64,000 nucleotides of DNA from Verrucomicrobiales bacterium (GCA_029213195.1 JARGNI010000025.1:21132-85131); one strand, 5' to 3'; shown: positions 1 to 8,143, counted from the first letter of the stretch. Made by a program: numbers and translations. The notes: generated by a model from the sequence alone, not told the origin.

Positions 1-1210
1 CCGCAGTCGATTTGAGCTCGGCAATGGCCTTGTCAAACTTGGGGTCGACCGCACCTGCCGGCTTCGGTGCAGGTTTGGCCTCTGGCTTCGGCGCAGGTTT
101 TGGCTCTGGCTTCGGAGCAGGCTTGGGCTCTGGCTTCGGTGCAGGTTTGGGCTCTGGCTTCGGTGCAGGTTTTGGCTCTGGCTTCGGTGCAGGCTTCTTC
201 TCCTCCTTTGCTGCGACTTCCACCGGAGCAGCTGCTTTCCAGCCAATATTTACATCGAGGCCGGGGATGGCGGCTACGAGTTTCTGAGCGCCCTGCTCAG
301 TCGCCTTGCTCTGCCAAAGGAAGAGTTTCTTCAGATTCTTGAGGCCAGCGAGCTTCTGGATACCTGCATCGGTCACTTGGGTGCCGTATAGATTGAGATA
401 TTCCAAGTTCTCCAATCCCTTGAGATGCTCCAGTCCGGCGTCGGTCACCTTGGTATTCTCGAGATGGAGCCGGGTCAGCGATTTCATCCCTTTGAGCTTC
501 TCCAGGCCCTTGTCCGTAATTTGGGTGCGACCGAGATCCATCCATTTGATTTCAGAGGCGATCGGCTGGAGAGGGGCCAGGCCGTTGTCCTGAAATTCCT
601 TGGCGACGTTCAATGCACTGAATCGCAGTTCGGGAGTGTCCTGGGCGATGCTCATGAGCGATGCTCCTGACTTCTCGACTCGACCGATGGTTTCTGTGAC
701 CAACTTCTCGGTCGCTTCGTCTCGCTTGGGGGCGTCGGCCTTCGCCACTGCTTTTTCCGGCTCGGGAAGGTTGCCGATGACATGCGCGATCGCAGCGGAA
801 GTTTTTTCATCGGGCTTGAGGGAGCCGATCGTGGCATCCGCCTTGGCACCCGACTGAATCCAGAACGCGAGAACTGCCGTTTCCTGCTCCGTCAGTTGCT
901 CCTTGTCTTCTGGTGGCATGTGCTCGTCGTCATCAAGTGGCAGGTAGACTCTCTGAATCAAGGAGCTGTCGTCTACTTTGCCGGGAATCACCGATTCACC
1001 TTCGGAGCCTCCCTTCATAATTGCTTCGAGGGTATCGACACGCAGTTTTCCCTTTTGCTTTTCCTCTCCATGACATCCGGCACACTTCGCCATGAGGACT
1101 GGCGCCACCAGTTCAGGGTAGAGTTTCTTATTGTGATGATCAGCTCGGAGATCCGAAGCCGAGAAAAGGAGGGCGGAAACGAGAAGGGGGGGAAGGATGA
1201 GTTTTCTCAT
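1..1210 (-). CDS. Secreted cytochrome c-like (PSCyt1) / leucine-rich repeat protein, 3' end cut by window edge
   Basis: The reading frame opens at an ATG at 1210 on the minus strand and stays open to base 1, so the C-terminus lies outside the window. Residues 1-23 form a signal peptide. A haem-binding CAGCH motif (C43, C46, H47) sits in a planctomycete-type cytochrome domain (about 34-125) with the usual 'VIPGKVDDSSL' and 'MPPED' elements. Around residues 200-310 come leucine-rich repeats with the T-D-x-G-L pattern (ITDKGL, VTDAGL, VTDAGI). They are followed by a spacer of near-perfect PAPKPEPK octapeptides. In Planctomycetota and Verrucomicrobiota such proteins are secreted or envelope proteins of unproven function. 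An electron-transfer or envelope-anchored adhesion role is inference. The Pro/Lys spacer probably spans or binds the wall. Confidence 0.88.
   Translation of the reverse strand, partial: MRKLILPPLLVSALLFSASDLRADHHNKKLYPELVAPVLMAKCAGCHGEEKQKGKLRVDTLEAIMKGGSEGESVIPGKVDDSSLIQRVYLPLDDDEHMPPEDKEQLTEQETAVLAFWIQSGAKADATIGSLKPDEKTSAAIAHVIGNLPEPEKAVAKADAPKRDEATEKLVTETIGRVEKSGASLMSIAQDTPELRFSALNVAKEFQDNGLAPLQPIASEIKWMDLGRTQITDKGLEKLKGMKSLTRLHLENTKVTDAGLEHLKGLENLEYLNLYGTQVTDAGIQKLAGLKNLKKLFLWQSKATEQGAQKLVAAIPGLDVNIGWKAAAPVEVAAKEEKKPAPKPEPKPAPKPEPKPAPKPEPKPAPKPEPKPAPKPEAKPAPKPAGAVDPKFDKAIAELKSTA
60..203. repeat. 24-bp tandem repeat encoding PAPKPEPK octapeptides
   Basis: Five full 24-bp units (60-83, 84-107, 108-131, 132-155, 156-179) and one diverged unit (180-203) lie inside the cytochrome/LRR gene. 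On the minus strand each unit reads Pro-Ala-Pro-Lys-Pro-Glu-Pro-Lys. Units differ only at third positions and at one Pro/Ala switch. Repeats of this kind change copy number easily by slippage, which would alter the spacer length in steps of eight residues. Confidence 0.9.
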
Positions 1211-1318
1211 GGGGCTGGCAAGTTTGCGGTTTTTGAAAACTATTTCGATGGCGAGGGTGGAAATCAAGCGTCAATGGGGTAGGTGATCGTGGGGTAGTCG
1301 CTCTTGCTTGGATTTGAA

Positions 1319-1693
1319 ATGGAAGAACTGGTCGCAAAATCATTGGGGGAGAAGGGATTTCGAGACCTTGTTGCTGCCTTCTATCGTCGCGTCCGCGAGG
1401 ACGAAGTGATCGGGCCCATGTATCCCGAAGATGATTGGGAGGGTTCGGAGAAGCGGCTTCGCGATTTTCTTCTTTTCCGATTCGGATTGTCGCAGGCTTA
1501 TATCGAAGAGCGAGGCCATCCCAGGCTGCGGATGCGTCACATGCCCTTTCGAATCGGCGAGACAGAAAGGGACCAATGGTTGGCACGGATGGGCGAAGCG
1601 ATGGATGATATCGAACTGACCGGTCCGCCTCGCGAGGCACTGGAACAGTTCTTTGCTCAAGTTGCCGATTTCATGCGTAATCAAGCCGGTTGA
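1319..1693 (+). CDS. Group II truncated haemoglobin (trHbO-like)
   Basis: A protein of 124 residues with the two-over-two globin pattern. Visible landmarks are Tyr22 (B10 region, 'AAFYRRV'), the 'HPRLRMRH' segment with His74 as proximal haem ligand, and Trp87 ('DQWL') at the G8 position typical of group II. Members bind O2 and are linked to redox chemistry or protection from peroxide and NO. Here the role is inferred from family only. The ATG at 1319 was preferred over an in-frame TTG at 1304 because globin homology begins at the ATG. The gene runs straight into the metal-binding-protein gene 31 bp downstream and may share its transcript. Confidence 0.9.
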   Translation: MEELVAKSLGEKGFRDLVAAFYRRVREDEVIGPMYPEDDWEGSEKRLRDFLLFRFGLSQAYIEERGHPRLRMRHMPFRIGETERDQWLARMGEAMDDIELTGPPREALEQFFAQVADFMRNQAG

Positions 1694-1724
1694 GAGCGGG
1701 TCGGTTTCAGTTGAAATTTCATCC

Positions 1725-2606
1725 ATGAATACTCTCCGCTTCCTTGCTGTCGCCGTTGTCGGGCTCTCCCCTCTTTCTGCCCTCGCCGACAAGCTGGTTG
1801 TTCAGGCGCCGAACTATCCTCTCTACTATTTCGCCAAGGAGATTGCTTCGGAGTCATTCGAAATTCGGTATCGGGTCGATCCCGAGGTGGATCCTGCCTT
1901 TTGGGAGCCCAGCGACGAGGACCTGATCGCCTATCAGAAGGCTGATATCATCCTGCGAAATGGAGGCAAGTATTCGAAGTGGATGCACCACGCCTCTCTA
2001 CCGTCTTCGCGCATTGTCGATACGACCCGGGAGATCCGTGATCAGTTCATCGAGACGGAAGGCGAGTTGCACACTCACGGGGACGGGAAAGTGCACTCCC
2101 ACGGGGGCATCACCTTCACCACTTGGCTGGACTTTCGTCAGGCTATTGTTCAGGCCAACGCGATTGCCCGGCGATTTCGGGCGATGAAACCGGGAGAAGC
2201 TTCTGAGATCGAAGAGAACCTCGCCCAGCTGACTACAAATCTGGAAGCGCTCGACAAGGAGGCCAAGAAGGTCGGTACGCAATTGAAGGAGATACCTTTC
2301 GTGGCTTCCCATCCGGTATATCAGTACTTCTCCCGGGCTTATGACGTGGACCTGATGGCTCTGGAGTGGGAACCCGAAATGGAGATCTCTCCGAAGCACG
2401 AGTCGGAACTCAAAGCGATTCTCGCGAAGCATCCCGCGAAGCACATGATCTGGGAGGGGACTCCCAGCGAGGAGAATGTCGCCAAGATGAAGGAGATGGG
2501 ATTGGAGAGTGTCGTGTTTTCTCCAGCCGGAAACAAACCGGAGGAGGGAGACTTTCTTTCCGTGATGAAGGACAATCTCGAGAAGCTGTCCGAGGTGGCT
2601 CCTTAG
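1725..2606 (+). CDS. ZnuA-like metal ABC transporter substrate-binding protein (orphan, altered ligand site)
   Basis: A secreted protein of 293 residues with a signal peptide (1-21, ending SALA) and the cluster-9 metal-binding-protein fold. Family landmarks include 'VDPAFWEPSDEDL', 'KADIILRNG', 'TWLDFRQA' and 'SHPVYQYFSRAYDVD'. A His-rich loop (HTHGDGKVHSHGG, residues 116-128) resembles the metal-sensing loop of zinc proteins. Two positions that normally carry metal-ligand His appear replaced (Ala58 in 'DPAFWEP', Thr132 two residues before 'WL'), while His196 is kept. No ABC permease or ATPase lies nearby. The ATG at 1725 directly precedes the signal peptide; the longer frame from 1653 adds unlikely residues and overlaps the globin gene. 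Confidence 0.85.
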   Translation: MNTLRFLAVAVVGLSPLSALADKLVVQAPNYPLYYFAKEIASESFEIRYRVDPEVDPAFWEPSDEDLIAYQKADIILRNGGKYSKWMHHASLPSSRIVDTTREIRDQFIETEGELHTHGDGKVHSHGGITFTTWLDFRQAIVQANAIARRFRAMKPGEASEIEENLAQLTTNLEALDKEAKKVGTQLKEIPFVASHPVYQYFSRAYDVDLMALEWEPEMEISPKHESELKAILAKHPAKHMIWEGTPSEENVAKMKEMGLESVVFSPAGNKPEEGDFLSVMKDNLEKLSEVAP

Positions 2607-2855
2607 GGGCTTTTCCGATTTCCGTTCCGAGCTTCTCACGAAGCGCACGTAGAGAAGGGGCCCATGCCTTTTCCGCATCAGGCTGGCCACGAAAATACTT
2701 TGGCTAACTAAAAAGATCGCTTTTTCGAAAAGGTAAGTTTAAAATAGTTTGCGCAGTTCAGGGTTTGGGGTTTATAATTTCCATAATCTGCGAACTCGCA
2801 GCGGGAGAGCTTGAGAAACTCTCCTGGAAACACACACGAACACCACAAACACGGA

Positions 2856-4070
2856 ATGATCCGAAGCCTTTTTTGCTTCGGCGGAATGTTTTTCGCCGTC
2901 GTAATTGCCCTTTCCGCAGGACTGCAGTTGTCCGGCAAGGCCGATGTGTTGGGTCTCGTGTTTCCGCTCCCGGAAGTCGATGCTGCCTACCAGCGAGGTT
3001 TTCGTTCCGATGCGATGGCCAAGGTCAATCGCATCCGTGTTCCTCTCGGCGTGGAAGCGGTTCGGGGCGATGAGTCGATCCAGGGGATGTTGAACCGACT
3101 GGTGGAGGAACACCCCTCACCGGAAGATGTGGACCTCGATTTTGTTTTCGAACGGGTCCAGCGGGAGTTTCCCGGTGCCCAGTATCTGGCTGCCAATCTT
3201 GTGACGGCACCCAGTCGGGAATCCCTCCTCACCAACCTGACCCAGTGGACCGCTTCCGCCAACTCGGACTTCAATACGATCAACACCGCGGTCTTTACGT
3301 CGGGTCGACGATATGGCGCTCTTGCTGTGATGTCGCGTCGCATCCCTCGCTTCACACTTCGAGAGGCCAATGAGCGGGGCGGGAAGTTCTTCAACGAGTG
3401 CCCGCATTGCCAGGAGACCCATGCACTCGAACTGGAACGTGAATCGCGGACGTTGATCCTGTCTTGTCCGTATTGCGATCTTCCCTTTGATGTTCTCGCT
3501 CTCGATACCCGGGGAATGGTTCGCCGTGCTTCGGATTTTTTCGAGAACTTCGAACTGATCGAGCCAGGGAAACTTCGCAAGAGTGCCTCCCCGGAAGAGC
3601 GTATTCTTGCGATGTGGCAGAGAGTTGCGGATCGCTGTGATTACCAACTCGACCATCATCGGTCTTCCAAGCGGGAGGTCTGGAAGATGCCATCCGAGAC
3701 CTGGAACGAGAAAGCGGGAGATTGTGAAGACACTTCGCTTCTCCTTGCCGACGCCTTGATCTCGGCGGGGTTCGAGGCGCGCGTCGCAATCGGGTGGAAT
3801 GGAAACATCGGTCAGCACGCCTGGGTCGTGGTGCGGGTCGATGACAGGCAGTACATCATCGAGACGACTTTGCAGGACGAGATTTCGCAGGATAACCTCG
3901 CGCCGGTGGCGGAAGCGTCGAGTTTCTATCAGCCTGAGCAGCTTTTCGATCGCGGTCATCTGTATTACACGACAAGCGACGAAGAGGAGTTCGCACAGGA
4001 CTATTTTTCTCCTGAACTCTGGGAGTCGATTCCGGTACCCTCGGAGTCGATCGAGTACTCGCTGCGCTGA
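2856..4070 (+). CDS. Membrane-anchored transglutaminase-like protein with zinc ribbon
   Basis: 404 residues. A hydrophobic N-terminus (4-25) gives a signal or anchor. A four-cysteine ribbon (C182-P-H-C185 and C204-P-Y-C207) sits before a transglutaminase-like core with 'AGDCEDTSLLLADAL' (Cys290) and 'GQHAWVVV' (His321), the Cys/His pair of this papain-like superfamily. The third catalytic position is probably in 'YIIETT', where Asp is not obvious. The region between residues 40 and 170 was not assigned. Proteins of this kind hydrolyse or cross-link peptide amides; the substrate is unknown. The ATG at 2856 was chosen over an upstream TTG at 2811 because it immediately precedes the hydrophobic segment. 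Confidence 0.75.
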   Translation: MIRSLFCFGGMFFAVVIALSAGLQLSGKADVLGLVFPLPEVDAAYQRGFRSDAMAKVNRIRVPLGVEAVRGDESIQGMLNRLVEEHPSPEDVDLDFVFERVQREFPGAQYLAANLVTAPSRESLLTNLTQWTASANSDFNTINTAVFTSGRRYGALAVMSRRIPRFTLREANERGGKFFNECPHCQETHALELERESRTLILSCPYCDLPFDVLALDTRGMVRRASDFFENFELIEPGKLRKSASPEERILAMWQRVADRCDYQLDHHRSSKREVWKMPSETWNEKAGDCEDTSLLLADALISAGFEARVAIGWNGNIGQHAWVVVRVDDRQYIIETTLQDEISQDNLAPVAEASSFYQPEQLFDRGHLYYTTSDEEEFAQDYFSPELWESIPVPSESIEYSLR

Positions 4071-4095
4071 TCGGGAGAAAGACAGACTCCTCCGG

Positions 4096-4124
4096 TTGAC
4101 GAGATGGCCACCCCTAGCTAGGGT
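4096..4124 (+). promoter_or_regulatory. Possible sigma70-like promoter overlapping a 12-bp perfect palindrome
   Basis: TTGACG (4096-4101) is separated by 17 bp from TAGGGT (4119-4124), and the ATG of the next gene is only 6 bp further on. The perfect palindrome CCCTAGCTAGGG (4112-4123) overlaps the -10 position, where an operator would act. This is a pattern match by eye. If it is real, the transcript would be leaderless or nearly so. Confidence 0.3.
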
Positions 4125-4130
4125 CGCGCC

Positions 4131-4994
4131 ATGAAATTGATTCGCTTTGGAGCACGAGGAGAAGAAAAGCCAGGCCTGCAACTGGAGGACGGTTCCTGGA
4201 TCGATGCTTCCGGGTTTGGGATGGATTGGGATTTCGAGTTTTTTGCTGACCCCGCCCAACTCGAGCGTCTGAAGTCCTGGCTGGACGAGAACGAAGCATC
4301 CGCTCCCCGGGTGTCATCGGAGACTCGCCTGGGTTCTGCCGTAGCACGTCCTGGGAAGCTGATCTGTATCGGTCTCAATTTCTCCGATCATGCCGAGGAG
4401 GCAGGGATGCCGATACCGGAGGAACCGATCGTATTTTTCAAAGCGACCAGTGCGATTGTGGGCCCCAATGATCCAGTGGCGATCCCGAGAGACAGTGAGA
4501 AGACCGACTGGGAGGTTGAACTTGCATTTGTCGTGGGGAAAAAGGCGAGCTATGTCCCTGAGGATGAGGCGCTTGAGCATGTCGCTGGTTATGTCCTTCA
4601 CAATGATTACAGTGAGCGTGAGTTTCAGCTCGAACGTGGGGGGCAATGGGTCAAAGGAAAGAGCTGTGATACCTTTGCGCCACTGGGGCCATTCGTCGCA
4701 ACTTCCGACGAAATCGCCGATCCCGAGAACCTAGCCATGTGGCTCAAGGTAAACGGAGAGACCAAGCAGGATGGAAATTCCAGCAAGCTCATTTTCGGAA
4801 TCGCTCACCTCGTCAGCTATCTCAGCCGTTTCATGACGCTCGAGCCTGGAGACGTCGTCTCCACTGGCACGCCTCCGGGAGTGGGGATGGGTTTCAATCC
4901 ACCCCAGTTCATGAAGAAAGGAGATGTCGTAGAACTCGGGATCGAAGGTCTCGGCTCCTCCAGCCAGACGGCTGTGGCGTGGGACGAGGTATAG
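4131..4994 (+). CDS. Fumarylacetoacetate hydrolase (FAH) family protein
   Basis: A cytosolic protein of 287 residues. It has a short N-terminal domain (about 1-60) and the FAH catalytic fold from about residue 70 ('LICIGLNFSDHAEEAG'). Conserved elements include 'ELAFVVGKKA', 'NDYSERE' and 'KSCDTFAPLGPF', which supply the acidic metal ligands and the substrate pocket. The family cleaves or decarboxylates beta-keto acids and includes acylpyruvases, FAH-type hydrolases and ureidoglycolate lyase-like enzymes. The exact substrate cannot be read from the sequence. The gene stands alone between convergent or divergent neighbours, so context gives no pathway. Confidence 0.88.
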   Translation: MKLIRFGARGEEKPGLQLEDGSWIDASGFGMDWDFEFFADPAQLERLKSWLDENEASAPRVSSETRLGSAVARPGKLICIGLNFSDHAEEAGMPIPEEPIVFFKATSAIVGPNDPVAIPRDSEKTDWEVELAFVVGKKASYVPEDEALEHVAGYVLHNDYSEREFQLERGGQWVKGKSCDTFAPLGPFVATSDEIADPENLAMWLKVNGETKQDGNSSKLIFGIAHLVSYLSRFMTLEPGDVVSTGTPPGVGMGFNPPQFMKKGDVVELGIEGLGSSSQTAVAWDEV

Positions 4995-5016
4995 CGGAGT
5001 CCCGCCTTGGGGCACT

Positions 5017-5475
5017 CTACGACGAAATCGCGGTCTTCGTTTTTTCGACCAAGGTGATCTCGGAGAGGGTCATCTCTTTGTCGATGGCCTTGCACATGTC
5101 ATAGATGGTCAGGCCTGCGGTGGTGACTCCAGTGAGAGCCTCCATCTCGACCCCGGTCTTTGCGTCCGTGCGAACCGTGCAGGAGATCCGTACTCCATCG
5201 GACTCGATTTCAAAATCTACGACGACCTTGGTGAGGGGCAGTTGGTGACAAAGCGGGATAAGTTCTGCCGTTTTCTTGGCGGCCTGAATTCCAGCGATCC
5301 GCGCCACGGCGAGGACATCGCCTTTGGGGACCTGACCCTCACTGATCGCGGCAACCGTGTCGGTTCCGAGCTTGATCAATCCGGTAGCGGTCGCCTCTCG
5401 ACGGACGACAGGCTTTTCGGATACATCGACCATAGCCGCGGATCCATCGTCCCGAATGTGAGTAAGATCGCTCAT
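5017..5475 (-). CDS. moaC: Cyclic pyranopterin monophosphate synthase MoaC
   Basis: A protein of 152 residues, full length for MoaC. Family hallmarks are 'MVDVSEKPVVRREA', 'AKKTAELIPLCHQLPLTKV' and the C-terminal 'VEMEALTGVTTAGLTIYDMCK' region. With MoaA it converts GTP to cyclic pyranopterin monophosphate, the first step of molybdenum-cofactor synthesis in the cytosol. The start at 5475 ('MSDLTHIRD') matches the family. The frame continues open upstream for about 290 codons, but that stretch overlaps the DUF6807 gene on the other strand and is not coding. moaA lies 1.2 kb away on the same strand, so the two are probably transcribed separately. Confidence 0.95.
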   Translation of the reverse strand: MSDLTHIRDDGSAAMVDVSEKPVVRREATATGLIKLGTDTVAAISEGQVPKGDVLAVARIAGIQAAKKTAELIPLCHQLPLTKVVVDFEIESDGVRISCTVRTDAKTGVEMEALTGVTTAGLTIYDMCKAIDKEMTLSEITLVEKTKTAISS

Positions 5476-5526
5476 GCACAAGAATAAGACGTGAATTGCC
5501 GAAAAGAAAAAGGTAAAAGGTGGGAT

Positions 5527-6504
5527 ATGACGAAGCGCATTTCTCTCGTATTTCTCGGCTCTTTCTATTTTCTGCTCTCGGCAACCATCATCCAGGGGGA
5601 AACAAGTTCCATGATGAAGATCGAGGAGGGCGAGCATCGAATTTTGATCAAACGTGGAGACCGGACCGTTTTCGTATACAACAAAGCGCCCACCGAAGAA
5701 GCTGCTCAGCACGAGCCCTTTTTCTCTCGAACCGGATACATCCACCCGGTCTATTCGCCTTCCGGCAAGGAAGTCACCGGTGACTTTGCTGCGGATCACA
5801 AGCACCAGCACGGGCTCTTTTTTGCCTGGACCAAGACCCGGGTCGGGGAGCAGAAAGCCGAGTTCTGGAACCAGAAATTGAAGATGGGCGAGGTCCGGTA
5901 TCATCGCACGCTCAATGCCGTGGGCGGCAGGGAGCGATGCGAGCTGGTCGTCGAGCATCTCTGGGATGCGAAAGACAAGGCTGGCAAGCTCACCCCTGCG
6001 ATCAAGGAAACCTGGAAAGTCACGGCGCGAGATTTCGGCGACGACCTGTTTCTCTTCGATATCGAATCGGTGCAGTGGCAGCGAACCGATGTGCCGATCA
6101 AGATCGAGAAACATCACTATGGAGGTATGGCGATTCGGGGAAATGACCAGTGGTTGCTGGAGAACGGTGAAACCAATCCGAGTATCGTTCTCCAGACCGA
6201 TGAGGGACTCGAGCGCATCGAGGGCAATCACACTCGTCCGCGATGGGTCACCATGGCCGGCCCCATCGATGGAGAACGGGCCGGAGTTACGGTCATGGGG
6301 CACCCTTCCAATTTTCGATCGCCCCAGTGGGTTCGGCTGCACCCAACCAAGCCCTATTTTGTCTGGGCCCCCATGGTCGAGGAGCCTTTTCAGATCGAAG
6401 GCGGGAAGCCCTACGTTTCACGTTATCGGTACGTCGTTTCCGATGGGAAAGTCAGCGCCGAAAAGCTGGAAGAGATCTATACGGATTGGACAAAGGTGGA
6501 GTAG
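5527..6504 (+). CDS. DUF6807 ('PmoA-like') secreted protein
   Basis: 325 residues with an N-terminal signal peptide ('LVFLGSFYFLLSATIIQG'). The family is often annotated as 'methane oxygenase PmoA', which is misleading: it is a secreted beta-sandwich family common in PVC bacteria and Bacteroidota, often with sugar-degradation genes. The conserved 'DHKHQHGLFFAW' segment, 'HHYGGMAIRG' and the 'FVWAPM' end are visible. Function is unknown; a carbohydrate-related role is inferred from family distribution. The ATG at 5527 fits the signal peptide. It is divergent from moaC with 51 bp between the starts. Confidence 0.8.
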   Translation: MTKRISLVFLGSFYFLLSATIIQGETSSMMKIEEGEHRILIKRGDRTVFVYNKAPTEEAAQHEPFFSRTGYIHPVYSPSGKEVTGDFAADHKHQHGLFFAWTKTRVGEQKAEFWNQKLKMGEVRYHRTLNAVGGRERCELVVEHLWDAKDKAGKLTPAIKETWKVTARDFGDDLFLFDIESVQWQRTDVPIKIEKHHYGGMAIRGNDQWLLENGETNPSIVLQTDEGLERIEGNHTRPRWVTMAGPIDGERAGVTVMGHPSNFRSPQWVRLHPTKPYFVWAPMVEEPFQIEGGKPYVSRYRYVVSDGKVSAEKLEEIYTDWTKVE

Positions 6505-6584
6505 AAATTCTACTTCTTTCGCCAGCGCTGAAACCTCCAGCTGCATTTTCCTGCAGCCAGCTGAAGGGTGCTGAAGACGGGCTC

Positions 6585-6603
6585 GTCGATCGTCTCGATC
6601 GAC
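6585..6603. repeat. Perfect 8-bp hairpin between convergent genes
   Basis: GTCGATCG (6585-6592) and CGATCGAC (6596-6603) form a perfect stem with a 3-nt TCT loop, midway between the convergent DUF6807 and moaA genes. No T-run follows on either strand, so it is at best a weak bidirectional terminator. Confidence 0.35.
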
Positions 6604-6648
6604 TGAGGAGTGAGAATAGTCTGCAGCGAAGCTTCACGAGACTCACCT

Positions 6649-7653
6649 TTATCCCCCGATCGCGATCATCTTGCGACCGGGTTGGTAGTTGTCGCGAAAC
6701 TCGTGCATCTCTGGTTTCCGATCGACGACATGGAGAAAGAACTTGGCGATGTCCTCATCGCTCATCTCCGGGTTCCGGAGCACCTCCCTCATGTCGAATT
6801 CGAGATGACTTCCGAGACAGGGGCGAAGTTTCCCTTCGCAGGTAAGGCGGAGCTTGTTGCAGGTCTCGCAGAAATGGAGATTGGTCATCGCCCCGATGAA
6901 ACCAATGATCTGGCCAGTCTTTGGAATCTCGAAATAGGAAGCCGGGCCATTGGTGCGGATGTCTGGGCGGGGGATCAGCTTCCCGAGACGGAATTCGATC
7001 AGCTTCCGAGCTTCTCCCGAGGGGAGAAAATTCTCTTCGGTCAGGACCTGGGTCGTGCTCACCGGCATCAACTCGATAAAGCGAAGGAGTAGATCGCGCT
7101 CCCGGGCAAACTCGATGAGATCCCAGAGTTCGTGCTCGTTGCGATGCCGCATCAGCACCGAGTTGATCTTGATCTTCTCGAACCCGGCTTCGCGGGCAGC
7201 ATCGATTCCGGCAATGGCGTCGGGGAGTAGATCACGTCCCGTGGTTTCCGCATATTGCTTCCGGTCCAGGGTATCGAGAGAGACGTTCACGGTCCGAACT
7301 CCCGCCGCGCTCAGTTTCTCAGCGTAGCTCGGGCCTTCCCGGGTGGGGCGGGCAAGGAGGGTGCCATTCGTGGAGATACCGGTATCGGTGATCGCCTCGA
7401 TTTTCTGCAACTCTTCGAAGAACCAGGTCACGTTGCGTCTCGTCAAGGGTTCGCCTCCGGTGATCCGGACTTTCCGGATGCCCAGCGAGGTGCCGACTCG
7501 GATGACACGCAGGATTTCCTCGTAGGTGAGAATGTCTTCCCGATCGAGCCACTCCTGCTCCTCCAGCGGCATGCAATACTGGCATCGCTCATTGCAACGA
7601 TCGGTGATCGAGACGCGAAGATAGCTGATGCGATGCCCGAAGCGGTCTTCCAT
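6649..7653 (-). CDS. moaA: GTP 3',8-cyclase MoaA (radical SAM)
   Basis: 334 residues, full length. The N-terminal radical-SAM cluster motif is C20-N-E-R-C24-Q-Y-C27. The SAM-binding 'TGGEPL' is at about 65-70. The C-terminal second [4Fe-4S] site is C262-E-T-C265 with C279. The protein ends in Gly-Gly ('MIAIGG'), which MoaA needs for the second half of the reaction. It cyclises GTP to 3',8-cyclo-dihydro-GTP, the substrate of MoaC. It lies 7 bp downstream of a small lipoprotein gene on the same strand and is probably co-transcribed with it. Confidence 0.96.
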   Translation of the reverse strand: MEDRFGHRISYLRVSITDRCNERCQYCMPLEEQEWLDREDILTYEEILRVIRVGTSLGIRKVRITGGEPLTRRNVTWFFEELQKIEAITDTGISTNGTLLARPTREGPSYAEKLSAAGVRTVNVSLDTLDRKQYAETTGRDLLPDAIAGIDAAREAGFEKIKINSVLMRHRNEHELWDLIEFARERDLLLRFIELMPVSTTQVLTEENFLPSGEARKLIEFRLGKLIPRPDIRTNGPASYFEIPKTGQIIGFIGAMTNLHFCETCNKLRLTCEGKLRPCLGSHLEFDMREVLRNPEMSDEDIAKFFLHVVDRKPEMHEFRDNYQPGRKMIAIGG

Positions 7654-7660
7654 GTGCTCC

Positions 7661-8143
7661 CTAGCGGACTCGTTCCCAGCTGACGACGCGATCGTTCACG
7701 AACTCGACCTCGCGGGCGACATGACGTGCGAAGTCGATGTCCGTTCCATAGTTCCAACCCACGCCGGTCCCGTAGCCGAAAGTCGGGTGGACTCCGAACC
7801 GGGAATAGAAGGCGGGAGATCCTCCCACTCCGACGGAGACGGCGGGACGGGCGACCGGGGTGCTTCCAAAGTAGGCCCAGGTCTCTGTTTTGCGGCCATT
7901 GCGGCTTCCCGTTCGGATTCGGTCAGGTCGGCCCCAAGCGAGGAAAACGGCATCGGGAGACATCCCTTCCGCGATTTCGCCCTGGGCGACGAGAGCTTGC
8001 TCTTTCGGTGTGAGGCTCTGCGAAAGTTCAGGGTGTTTGTTCAGTCGACGCTCTCCCGCACTGCGATTCGCGCAGGAACTGGCGAAGAGCACCACCAGGA
8101 GCAGGGCAAGCATTCGACAGGAGATGGACGAAAAAAGAGACAT
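7661..8143 (-). CDS. Small lipoprotein of unknown function
   Basis: 160 residues beginning with a hydrophobic stretch and a lipobox ('VLFASSC'), so it is predicted to be exported and lipidated. The middle ('IAEGMSPDAVFLAWGRPDRIRTG') resembles the short outer-membrane assembly lipoprotein fold (BamE/SmpA-like, 'G.....V...G.P'), followed by a Gly/Val-rich tail. That resemblance is weak and is inference. The ATG at 8143 was preferred because it places the lipobox near residue 24; the frame is open further upstream to 8275. It lies directly upstream of moaA, with no obvious functional link. Confidence 0.65.
   Translation of the reverse strand: MSLFSSISCRMLALLLVVLFASSCANRSAGERRLNKHPELSQSLTPKEQALVAQGEIAEGMSPDAVFLAWGRPDRIRTGSRNGRKTETWAYFGSTPVARPAVSVGVGGSPAFYSRFGVHPTFGYGTGVGWNYGTDIDFARHVAREVEFVNDRVVSWERVR

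Noticed and set aside
60..203. 24-bp tandem repeats considered as a CRISPR array
   Set aside because: The repeats are contiguous without spacers, keep a coding phase and encode PAPKPEPK.
5476..6342. N-terminal extension of moaC to 441 codons
   Set aside because: The extra 289 codons are antisense to the DUF6807 gene; MoaC homology starts at 5475.
5527..6504. A methane mono-oxygenase subunit (PmoA), as the family label suggests
   Set aside because: The protein is secreted, with no multi-spanning membrane region, and belongs to DUF6807; the label is historical.
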